Assembly (NCBI GenBank): GCA_034431765.1
Contig: DAOUDD010000053.1
Location: 1-25,185 of the forward strand
Reading direction: 5' to 3'
From: DASYAN01 sp034431765
Lineage (GTDB): Bacteria > Chloroflexota > Ktedonobacteria > Ktedonobacterales > Ktedonobacteraceae
Length of the DNA stretch: 25,185 nucleotides
Both the position numbers and the translations under genes were made by a program. Positions 1-6,740 of this stretch are shown here, one piece after another. Under the pieces are notes generated by a model. It made no database searches and had not been told where the DNA came from. It saw only the letters and a list, made by a program, of their open reading frames with translations. Numbering within the stretch: the first letter of the stretch is position 1; the number at the start of each line of letters is the position of its first letter.

Positions 1-649
1 GTGAGGTCAGATGTGTAATCATGAGGCCAAGGATGGAGGGATGGATGTAGTACCAGACCTCTCCATACTGCCCGGCCAGGTCGAGAATGTAACGGGCCGG
101 ACTTTCAGGCATATGCAGCAGAACGGCAAGCCCAATAATACGGCGTCCGATAATGAGTTCTGCATGAGGCATAAACGGGTGCATACGCATATACGCCCGA
201 TTCTGTGGAGGAAGTTCTAAGAGCATTGCCCGTTCCGATTTCCATAGAGCAGTGGAATAGTAGGGGTAGAGATGCAGACGAAGACGATTAATCTCGTCAT
301 AGAGCGGAAGATCGGTGATCAGTGGGACCGTGTAGTCATAGGGCAAACCAAGGTTCTTCAGTCCTTGCTTTGAGAGCCAGATGTACGAGGGTTTGTCTGA
401 AAGCAGTTTTTGAGGACGAGCGATAAAATCGGCCTTTTGCCAGCGTTCCAGGGCATGGCGTGTAGCCGTAACACTCAATGGTGTTTGCTGTTCATCTTTT
501 GCATTGTACCCTCCCAAGAAAAGCTGAAGATGATCAAAGCGAATAGTGTGCTGTTCTACAATCCATGTCAAGGCGGCAACATCACGCTCAGAAAGTCGGA
601 CTGTTCCTGCATCACTTCGGACGTGTTTGTGTCTAGGTGTTTCCACCAT
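1..649 (-). CDS. Winged-helix, replication-relaxation-like protein (3' end outside window)
   Basis: An open frame of 216 codons on the minus strand has no stop before the window edge, so the C-terminus is missing. The ATG at 649 has a GGAAGGAG ribosome-binding site 6-7 nt upstream, which decides the start. The N-terminus reads as a winged helix: LSERDVAALTWIVEQHTIRF (residues 18-37), a pairing helix around ATRHALERWQKADFI, then a wing and WLSKQGLKNLGLPY. This order (S-x-RD, helix, R-x-LERW, 'W-L-T-x-x-G') matches proteins annotated as replication-relaxation-like, which are often carried by mobile elements. That assignment comes from memory of the family pattern. The later part (LYDEINRLRLHLYPYYSTALWKSERAML) is not recognised. 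DNA binding is an inference. No neighbour on the same strand is visible. Confidence 0.6.
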   Translation of the reverse strand, partial: MVETPRHKHVRSDAGTVRLSERDVAALTWIVEQHTIRFDHLQLFLGGYNAKDEQQTPLSVTATRHALERWQKADFIARPQKLLSDKPSYIWLSKQGLKNLGLPYDYTVPLITDLPLYDEINRLRLHLYPYYSTALWKSERAMLLELPPQNRAYMRMHPFMPHAELIIGRRIIGLAVLLHMPESPARYILDLAGQYGEVWYYIHPSILGLMITHLTS

Positions 650-1036
650 AGCATACTCCTTCCCACCACAAGGTGAACGTTCAGAGAATAATACAAGCAC
701 AACAACAAGAAAAAGATATCCTCTCTACTGGTTATACAGAACTGTCTTCTTACCTTCAGAAGAATCATAGAAGTGATACAGAAGTACTAGTACACCAAAA
801 ATAAAGTATAGTATAAAGGGTAGTTTTCAAATTTGACAATGTGATACAATGTTCATAAATGTTATACGGCTATGTTGTGTAATACGCGTATATGGATAAG
901 AGATGCCCATCTTGCACTATCTTCCCATCTGGTTCATAAGGAAATTTAGAAGAAGTCAATTTAGACGAGTGAATGAATTTATTGACTTAATACGTGCATA
1001 CACGTTAAATATGGTTGATATTTGTTTATTTATAAA
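650..1036. other. AT-rich intergenic stretch, no gene seen
   Basis: This AT-rich stretch lies upstream of the minus-strand gene at 1-649 and presumably holds its promoter. The plus strand has a perfect TTGACA at 833-838, but no good -10 hexamer at 16-18 nt and no convincing gene follows it. A 64-codon plus-strand frame at 903-1097 has no ribosome-binding site, runs into the terminator hairpin and looks accidental. Confidence 0.4.
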
Positions 1037-1080
1037 AAAAAGAGTGGGATCTAGGTTCTATTCTAGATCCCACTCTTTTT
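1037..1080. terminator. Strong bidirectional hairpin terminator
   Basis: Two perfect 18-nt arms (1037-1054 and 1063-1080) enclose an 8-nt loop. The stem has a GAGTGGGATC core flanked by A and T runs, so each strand ends in a U tract. It lies 38 nt beyond the stop at 1118 of the minus-strand frame and is oriented to end the minus-strand transcript that starts near 1595. Confidence 0.85.
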
Positions 1081-1117
1081 ATCTCTGTTTCTTCTAGAGG
1101 TCTTATTTAGCTTATTT

Positions 1118-1282
1118 TCAGCTTGCTTTTGCTACTCTGACCGTAAGCTTTTTCAATTGCTCACCTTTGATAAGTTTGCGTAGTGCTATAATGGTTTCCC
1201 TTAGTTCACGTTCCGACGTTACAACTACGTCATGCTGTGGGAACGGCTGTTCGCTTCGTAGGCGGAGGCTCCAACATGCCGC
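1118..1282 (-). pseudogene. Start-less open frame, probable 3' remnant of a decayed gene
   Basis: A minus-strand frame is open from an in-frame TAG at 1283-1285 to the TGA at 1118-1120. It has a very protein-like tail (SERELRETIIALRKLIKGEQ, then LKKLTVRVAKAS) but contains no ATG, GTG or usable TTG. A neighbouring frame carries an ATG (MSLPNRRHVGAS...) and stops exactly where this frame's better-looking part begins, which suggests a frameshifted relic. It precedes the terminator at 1037-1080 on the same strand. The tail of a transposon protein, such as an IS200/IS605 accessory gene, is one possibility. I cannot name it. Confidence 0.35.
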
Positions 1283-1368
1283 CTATTGGGCAGGGACATG
1301 TGGTGATACCGACGAATTAGCACCTCCGCTAAATCGAGGCTCCCTGTTATTGTAGGGAGCCTGCCTCG
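1209..1368. other. Dense cluster of nested and competing inverted repeats
   Basis: Several perfect helices are packed here: 1209-1214 with 1240-1245, enclosing 1215-1219 with 1227-1231; 1259-1265 with 1279-1285; and 1338-1345 with 1354-1361. GCGGAGG at 1262-1268 can instead pair with CCTCCGC at 1323-1329. GGCTCC at 1267-1272 can pair with GGAGCC of the last hairpin. The arrangement looks like a structured RNA or the end of a mobile element, and it lies on the transcript of the 50-residue peptide gene. No known RNA family was recognised. Confidence 0.35.
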
Positions 1369-1421
1369 TGTGCCGCGAGTTTAAAGTTGGTCAGAGTAGT
1401 GCGCTTGCTCTCCTTTGCCCT

Positions 1422-1574
1422 TTACCAATCCTTTCGCCCCAGTCCAAAAGCCCCAAAGAACAGAGCCACTAAAAAGAGCGCTACGCCGAGAATGGCAACT
1501 TGCAGCAAAATACAGCCCAGGCCAATAATTGCCAGTAAGATGCTGTACAAAATAATATTCGTTGACTTCAACAT
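1422..1574 (-). CDS. Small hydrophobic membrane protein, 50 aa
   Basis: ATG at 1574 is preceded by GAGGAA at 6 nt, and the frame ends with TAA at 1422-1424. The peptide has a short polar start (MLKSTN), then an almost unbroken hydrophobic stretch, roughly residues 7-24 and 27-44, which could form one long or two short membrane helices. It ends in a positively charged tail (GLGRKDW). There is no signal-peptide cleavage site and no recognised family. A promoter with consensus spacing lies just upstream (1602-1630), and the transcript probably ends at the hairpin at 1037-1080, leaving an unusually long 3' region of about 340 nt. Its coding status is inferred from the start signal, composition and promoter. 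The function is unknown. Confidence 0.6.
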   Translation of the reverse strand: MLKSTNIILYSILLAIIGLGCILLQVAILGVALFLVALFFGAFGLGRKDW

Positions 1575-1601
1575 ACTATTCCTCGCTTACAATCGTGTAT
1601 T

Positions 1602-1646
1602 TCTATAAGAATTGTCCTCACCTATAACAACGTTAAGATGTTAACG
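1602..1646 (-). promoter_or_regulatory. Promoter of the 50-aa gene with adjacent palindrome
   Basis: On the minus strand, TTGTTA (1630-1625) and TATAGA (1607-1602) are separated by exactly 17 nt, predicting a start near 1595 and a 20-nt leader. A perfect palindrome, CGTTAA-gatg-TTAACG (1631-1646), abuts the upstream edge of the -35 box, a position suited to an activator or repressor site. No regulator is identified. Confidence 0.45.
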
Positions 1647-1706
1647 AGACCAAATGCGGCACATAAAGTTTTCGTTATACACACCATAGTTACGTTTTGA
1701 GAATGT

Positions 1707-1735
1707 ATTGACACAACTGGCCTTTTTATGTCAAT
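1707..1735. promoter_or_regulatory. Inverted repeat ATTGACA-N15-TGTCAAT
   Basis: Perfect 7-nt arms lie at 1707-1713 and 1729-1735, upstream of the substrate-binding-like gene. The left arm contains a consensus -35 box (TTGACA), but only a poor -10 (TCAATA) follows at 17 nt. It may be an operator overlapping the promoter of the downstream gene. Confidence 0.3.
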
Positions 1736-1895
1736 ATCTTCCATGAATCTGTAAAGATTGATTTTTGTAATTGAAACAGTCCAAATGTTATTGCCTTACT
1801 TTCCTATTAAGATCCGGCTTGTTTATACGTCTATATATCACTACTATCGCTAACGAATGACCAAAGAGCATAGCGTTTTTCTCAAGGAGCGCCAT

Positions 1896-3857
1896 ATGAA
1901 TATACAGAATGTAGAGACACCTGATCAGGAAAATAGTTCTACTCAGATGCAAAAGCCTCAGAGCGACTCTAATCCGTTTCCCTGGTCACGCTTTGTTATC
2001 CTAGTGCTGGCAAACATTCTCTATACAGTTATTAATAAACCAGATATTGGGTCGTTGCTCCTCTTTAATATCGTGACAATTGGGAGTATTGGCCTTTTTG
2101 AGCCAGTATTAGCGCATATTGATAACGTTGATAGCTGGCTTACCAATATTCCACGCATGTTGGCACCCTTCCTCCCATTCTCGCCAGGAGCAAAAAACCT
2201 CGCCTCTAGAAGGGTGCGCACAGCGCAAAAACATGCGAGGCGAACGCTTTTTTACTACCTTGCTATTCTGATAGCGTTGTGCTTTCTGCTGCAAAATATC
2301 GTGCTTGATCGCTTGAATGCGCTACGCGACAATGCTTGCATTCGCGTCGCCTTTCTCTCTGGCCTGTGCCCTTCGGGAATCGGCATTATCACACGTACTG
2401 CGCCGGATGGTAATCCGGTTACCGTAGGGCTTGTGACGAGTACGAATAGAGAGGCGGCACCGTTTGATAAATCCGGTGCGGGAGGCTCTGCACAGGAACA
2501 GGATGTAGAAAACAAGATTCTGCTTCAACAAGATGTGCAGGGACATGCGTGTTCAGGTCCGCATATCACGCTGGCTGTCACGACGATGGTAAGCCGCACA
2601 ATCACAGATATCAATCTCTCGGCGGGGGTTGGGCTTGAGGATCTGCGTGGAGCCTACCTTGCACAAGCAAACTATAACAGTCAGGCAAGTCATAGGACAA
2701 AACTGTGCCTGGTGATCGCCAATATCGGCACGCGCGCCACCGCTGCTGATACACTGCCACAGATCGTAAAACAGCTCATTCTTTTTTCACAATTCGACGC
2801 GACGTTTCGTGGCATACTGGGCTTCCCCTTCAGTGCTCACGTTCAAGATGCGCTCAGCACGTTCCGTTTCTGGAACCGGACACACATTCCGATCATCTCC
2901 CCGTCAGCGACGAGCAACGATTTCTCCAGCACGCCCGATTTTGACTTCTACCGCGTTGTGTCATCCGATAGCTATCAGAGCGGGAAGATGGCACAATTCA
3001 TTCGTGCCCATTTTATTCCAAATGCTGATACTCAGCAGTCTTTACCAACGATCGGGATTTTCTATGATGTTGGCAGAGGAACACAACAACGGCCCGATTC
3101 CTATAGTAATAGTCTGGCAACTGCCTTTAATGACGCGCTCCTGCCGTATCTTTCCGCAAATCATATCGTCTTCCAACCGTATAGTATTGGTGACAGCACC
3201 AGCGTCATACAAAGCGTGCAAGACGCTATCCTCAAGAAGCACGTGACGATGATCTTCTTTGCAGGCTACGCTGATGATATTGACGCTGTCGAAACGGGCA
3301 TTCAATCGGCACAGCATGCCTCCAAGAGCGATACAGCTATCCCTGTCTTTGGTGGCGACGGCCTGTATGATTTGACCCGCTACATCAACAGTACCTTTTC
3401 TATCGTCTATTCCACCATCTATGCTCCACCGCTCAAAAGTGACATAGATATTGTGAAGGACTACAGGCAAGCTTTTTCTCAATCAGTGCTCACTCCAACT
3501 TCTACAACGATAAACGATTATACGCTACTTCCTCCACACGCCATCCTTTCGTATGATGCTGCGCAAGCATTTCTGGCCGCGCTCGACAACTCGCTCGACA
3601 AAAACTCGCAGGAGACGTTTAATCAAGAGCTAGCAACTGTGAAGTTCAGCGGCCTGAGTGGAAATATTGTCTTCCAGGGAAACAGTTCAACAAATCATGA
3701 AAGCGACCCCAGCGATAAAGCTGTTTACATTCTCTGTGCAGATCGCAATCATGCCATTCATGTTGCCGGGGCATATGGAGATGCAAACTTTACCTATCCG
3801 CCGCTGCAAAATGTTCAAGAATGTTCTGGAAGCGATCCTGCAACCGGGGGCAAATGA
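1896..3857 (+). CDS. Membrane-anchored periplasmic-binding-like (ABC substrate-binding fold) protein
   Basis: The protein has 653 residues from the ATG at 1896, chosen because AAGGAG (1884-1889) precedes it at 6 nt; an in-frame ATG at 1857 has no such site. The N-terminal 30 residues are polar. Hydrophobic segments follow at about 33-48, 53-75 and 120-140, so the protein is membrane-anchored. From about residue 165 onward the sequence follows the type I branched-chain amino-acid/ligand-binding receptor fold: GILGFPFSAHVQDAL, then IPIISPSATSNDF, FDFYRVVSSDSYQSGKMAQF, GIFYDVGRG and IFFAGYADDID. In this family such a domain binds a small ligand outside the cell. No permease or ATPase gene lies nearby and no lipobox is seen, so a sensor or receptor role is as likely as transport. 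The ligand is unknown. Confidence 0.75.
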   Translation: MNIQNVETPDQENSSTQMQKPQSDSNPFPWSRFVILVLANILYTVINKPDIGSLLLFNIVTIGSIGLFEPVLAHIDNVDSWLTNIPRMLAPFLPFSPGAKNLASRRVRTAQKHARRTLFYYLAILIALCFLLQNIVLDRLNALRDNACIRVAFLSGLCPSGIGIITRTAPDGNPVTVGLVTSTNREAAPFDKSGAGGSAQEQDVENKILLQQDVQGHACSGPHITLAVTTMVSRTITDINLSAGVGLEDLRGAYLAQANYNSQASHRTKLCLVIANIGTRATAADTLPQIVKQLILFSQFDATFRGILGFPFSAHVQDALSTFRFWNRTHIPIISPSATSNDFSSTPDFDFYRVVSSDSYQSGKMAQFIRAHFIPNADTQQSLPTIGIFYDVGRGTQQRPDSYSNSLATAFNDALLPYLSANHIVFQPYSIGDSTSVIQSVQDAILKKHVTMIFFAGYADDIDAVETGIQSAQHASKSDTAIPVFGGDGLYDLTRYINSTFSIVYSTIYAPPLKSDIDIVKDYRQAFSQSVLTPTSTTINDYTLLPPHAILSYDAAQAFLAALDNSLDKNSQETFNQELATVKFSGLSGNIVFQGNSSTNHESDPSDKAVYILCADRNHAIHVAGAYGDANFTYPPLQNVQECSGSDPATGGK

Positions 3858-3985
3858 TGCGGTAAGAAGCGCTTAATGGTGGCAACTTTGGGTCAGACAC
3901 TTCGCACATAAGTGTACTAAGCGGTTCTTTTCGCGTCACAGGCAGCAGGAGCGGACCCCGCAGGCAACAATAGCCATTCATCTGT

Positions 3986-3991
3986 TACAAT
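3986..3991 (+). promoter_or_regulatory. Possible extended -10 promoter for the PLP enzyme gene
   Basis: TACAAT preceded by TGT gives an extended -10 (TGTTACAAT) that would start transcription near 3998, about 20 nt before the ATG at 4018. No -35 box of quality is present. Confidence 0.35.
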
Positions 3992-4017
3992 GGAGAGCAA
4001 AAACGAGGAGAAGTCCA

Positions 4018-5193
4018 ATGCCTTTCGATCTCGAACGTGCTCGCCATGAGACGCCTGGTTGCTCACACGTTCTGCATCTGAACAACGCCGGCTCTTCGCT
4101 GATGCCTCAGCCTGTACTCGATGCCACTGTTGCCCATCTCCAGCTTGAGGCACAGATTGGTGGATATGAAGCGGCGGCTCAGCACAAAGAGCAGCTTGAA
4201 CACGCCTACGATGCTGCCGCCACGCTGCTGAACTGCTCGCGCGACGAGATCGCGTTCGTCGAAAACGCTACGCGTGCCTGGGACATGGCCTTCTACTCGA
4301 TCCCCTTCCACCCAGGGGACCGTATTCTGACGGCGATGGCTGAATACGCCAGCAACTATATTGCTTACTTGCAGGTCAGCCAGAAGACGGGAGTGCGTGT
4401 TGAAGCTATCCCTGATGACGAGCATGGTCAGATCTCGTTGGATGCGTTGCGTAACGCGCTCGACGAGCGTGTCAGGCTGATCGCCATCACACACGTTCCG
4501 ACCAGTGGTGGACTCGTCAATCCAGTGGTAGAAGTAGGCAAGATCGCCAGGGAAGCCAACGTACTCTATCTCGTCGATGCCTGTCAATCAGTCGGGCAGA
4601 TGCCTATCGACGTGCAGCAGATCGGCTGCGACATGCTCTCTGCGACAGGGCGCAAGTACCTGAGAGGACCACGTGGCACAGGTTTCCTCTACGTGCGCAA
4701 AGACGTGCTCGAACACCTGGAGCCACCCTTTCTCGATCTGCATTCAGCTACCTGGGTCGCGCGAGATCGCTACGAAATGCGCTCTGATGCCCGCCGCTTC
4801 GAGAACTGGGAGACGAATTACGCGGGCAAAATTGGCCTTGCCACAGCCATCGACTACGCCTTGCAATGGGATCTGAATAACACCTGGCGACGCGTCAAGA
4901 CACTGGCCTATCAACTGCGCTCACAGCTCAGCCCCATTCCAGGGGCGATTGTACGTGACCGGGGTATTCAGCAGTGTGGAATCGTCACCTTCACGCTCGA
5001 TGGCAAAGAGCCGGAGGAGATCCAGCGGCATTTGCGTCAACAAAACATTAACGTCTCTGTTGTCGTGCGCAATTCAACGCTCCTTGATCTGGAAGCGCGC
5101 GGACTAGACAAGCTCGTACGCGCCTCCGTGCACTACTACAACACAGAAGACGAGATTGCACGCTTCTGCGCAGAGATCGAAAAGCTGGCCTGA
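4018..5193 (+). CDS. Class V aminotransferase-fold PLP enzyme (cysteine desulfurase/lyase-like)
   Basis: The protein has 391 residues, the usual length for fold-type I class V enzymes. ATG 4018 has GAGGAG 7 nt upstream. Visible family features are LNNAGSSLMPQPVLDA at the start, the cofactor-binding segment LYLVDACQSVGQ (Asp187, Gln190), and SATGRKYLRGPRGTGFLYV with the predicted Schiff-base lysine Lys213. The segment ITHVPTSGGLVNP is typical of the subgroup near isopenicillin-N-epimerase-like and selenocysteine-lyase-like proteins. The C-terminal domain has RASVHYYNTEDEI, as in cysteine desulfurases. The catalytic cysteine loop of true IscS/NifS is not evident, so the substrate stays open: C-S lyase, desulfurase, or another amino acid. 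It converges with a GCS2-type ligase gene with only 11 bp between the stop codons. Confidence 0.8.
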   Translation: MPFDLERARHETPGCSHVLHLNNAGSSLMPQPVLDATVAHLQLEAQIGGYEAAAQHKEQLEHAYDAAATLLNCSRDEIAFVENATRAWDMAFYSIPFHPGDRILTAMAEYASNYIAYLQVSQKTGVRVEAIPDDEHGQISLDALRNALDERVRLIAITHVPTSGGLVNPVVEVGKIAREANVLYLVDACQSVGQMPIDVQQIGCDMLSATGRKYLRGPRGTGFLYVRKDVLEHLEPPFLDLHSATWVARDRYEMRSDARRFENWETNYAGKIGLATAIDYALQWDLNNTWRRVKTLAYQLRSQLSPIPGAIVRDRGIQQCGIVTFTLDGKEPEEIQRHLRQQNINVSVVVRNSTLLDLEARGLDKLVRASVHYYNTEDEIARFCAEIEKLA

Positions 5194-5218
5194 TGATGAA
5201 GTACTTACTTCATCATCA
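5191..5218. terminator. 28-bp palindrome over both stop codons of a convergent pair
   Basis: Two perfect 13-nt arms (5191-5203 and 5206-5218) with a 2-nt centre contain the TGA of the plus-strand gene (5191-5193) and the TAA of the minus-strand gene (5207-5205). It probably ends both transcripts as a hairpin, although neither side has a long U tract. The arms also encode the last residues of the minus-strand protein. Confidence 0.5.
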
Positions 5219-6374
5219 CCAATGGGCGAAAACGCAAGAACTTATCACCAAGCAATGCATCATCCGGCTCCACACCATGCATCGTGCGCTGCATTAAAAA
5301 CTTGTTGACCTCGCTTAAATCCTTATTCTGTTGGTAGATCGCCACCTGCCGATCAGCGCCAGTGCCCTCTGGATCATCGAGGAGGTTGCGGATATAGCTC
5401 ATCTCGCGTCGGCTCCCAAGCTCCTCAACCACGTCATCCACAAAGTCCAGCAGTTCACGAATGGAATCGCGCATGCTCAACGTGCGCTTACCAGCGAAGT
5501 CGATCACTTCTGCATCCAGGCCGTAACGCATTGCACGCCACTTATTCTCATCGAGATAGTCGCGCGCAAAGACGGGCACCTCTTCTCCACGCTCGTGGAG
5601 CTGCGTCAACTTCGCCACCATCGCCTGACAGAGAGCAGTTATTGCCAGCGTATCTTCAATCGTCGAAGGCATATCACAGATACGAAACTCGACGGTATCG
5701 AAGAAGGGATGAGGACGCATATCCCACCAGATCTTCTTGGCGTTATCAATGCATTTTGCCTCGATCAGGTCCTGCACAAAGCGATCAAAATGATTCCATG
5801 ACGAGAACACTTCCGGCATACCGCTGCGCGGGAAACGCTTCCAGACCACCGAACGAAACGAGTGAATACCCGTCATACGTCCACCCCAGAACGGCGAGTT
5901 GGACGAGAGCGCTAGCAGATGTGGCAACCAGGTACGCACCTGATTCATAATTTTGATCGACAGTTCTTTCGACTCAACAGCCACATGCACATGCAGCCCG
6001 AAAATCAAAATCGAGCGGCCAACATCCTGATACTCCTCCTCCATCTCATCGTAGCGCTCTTTAGAGGTACGCACCTGCTCCTGCCATAACCCGCTCGGAT
6101 GTGTGCCCGCGCTTACAAGCGCCAGACCCTCCTGCTTCGCCATCCGTGATAGTAAGGCACGAGCCGTATACAACTCCAGGCGTGCACTCGCAATGTCTTG
6201 TAGAACGGGGGTAATAAACTCAATCGTAGACTGCAACATCTCAGGCTTCACCTGCTCATTAAAAATAGGCTCAGCCTTCTCCAGAATACTCTGTGCACAT
6301 GAGCACAGTTCACCGCTTTCCCGCTTGACCAGTTGAAACTCTTCTTCGATTCCAAGAGTGAAACGCTTCAGCAT
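5205..6374 (-). CDS. GCS2-family glutamate-cysteine ligase / carboxylate-amine ligase (YbdK-like)
   Basis: The protein has 389 residues from the ATG at 6374, which has GGAGGAG (6388-6382) 7 nt upstream; a longer reading from 6401 lacks a site. The start FTLGIEEEFQLV is the hallmark of the YbdK/GCS2 family. Other family segments follow: PEMLQSTIEFIT, GTHPSG, IFGLHVHVAVESKE, LSSNSPFWGG and FDTVEFRICDMPSTIEDTLAI. In this family the enzymes join glutamate and cysteine, or related substrates, using ATP as the first step of gamma-glutamyl thiol synthesis; many members have only weak ligase activity. No glutathione synthetase partner is visible. It converges with the PLP enzyme gene and is divergent from metH, with 366 bp between the two start codons. 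Confidence 0.85.
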   Translation of the reverse strand: MLKRFTLGIEEEFQLVKRESGELCSCAQSILEKAEPIFNEQVKPEMLQSTIEFITPVLQDIASARLELYTARALLSRMAKQEGLALVSAGTHPSGLWQEQVRTSKERYDEMEEEYQDVGRSILIFGLHVHVAVESKELSIKIMNQVRTWLPHLLALSSNSPFWGGRMTGIHSFRSVVWKRFPRSGMPEVFSSWNHFDRFVQDLIEAKCIDNAKKIWWDMRPHPFFDTVEFRICDMPSTIEDTLAITALCQAMVAKLTQLHERGEEVPVFARDYLDENKWRAMRYGLDAEVIDFAGKRTLSMRDSIRELLDFVDDVVEELGSRREMSYIRNLLDDPEGTGADRQVAIYQQNKDLSEVNKFLMQRTMHGVEPDDALLGDKFLRFRPLVMMK

Positions 6375-6740
6375 CCTGTCGCTCCTCCGGCAAATATGCA
6401 CAACTCTGCGTCACGTACCTTTTCTACGCAGCGCTGTGCTAAAAAGTTTCCATCTCCTCCCATAACGGTTGACCCTGCACTATTATCTTACCCTTCGATC
6501 CAAAGTTCCGCAATTATCGATTCTACGACAATCATATATACTTGATGTATCCCTTCCAAACTCGGCAGCTTGATCGCTTCAGGTGCGGAGTGCTTCGACC
6601 CATGGCTGCATCAGCTCCTCTTGAGCAAACGCTGTACAAATATAGTATCCTAATAGAAAAGCGTTCTCGCCTCTTTGCCATCTATGGAAGATGGGCAAGC
6701 ACAATTTCCACAAGAGGTTCAGACGGAGTGGAGGATTTCC
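6375..6740. promoter_or_regulatory. Divergent intergenic region with candidate metH promoter
   Basis: No gene is seen. On the plus strand TTGAGC (6621-6626) and TAGTAT (6643-6648), 16 nt apart, form a plausible metH promoter starting near 6655. No cobalamin or SAM riboswitch core was recognised in the roughly 85-nt leader. The minus-strand promoter of the ligase gene was not located with confidence. Confidence 0.35.

Noticed and set aside
6655..6740. Cobalamin or SAM riboswitch ahead of metH
   Set aside because: The leader is only about 85 nt and has no B12-box or SAM-I core pattern.
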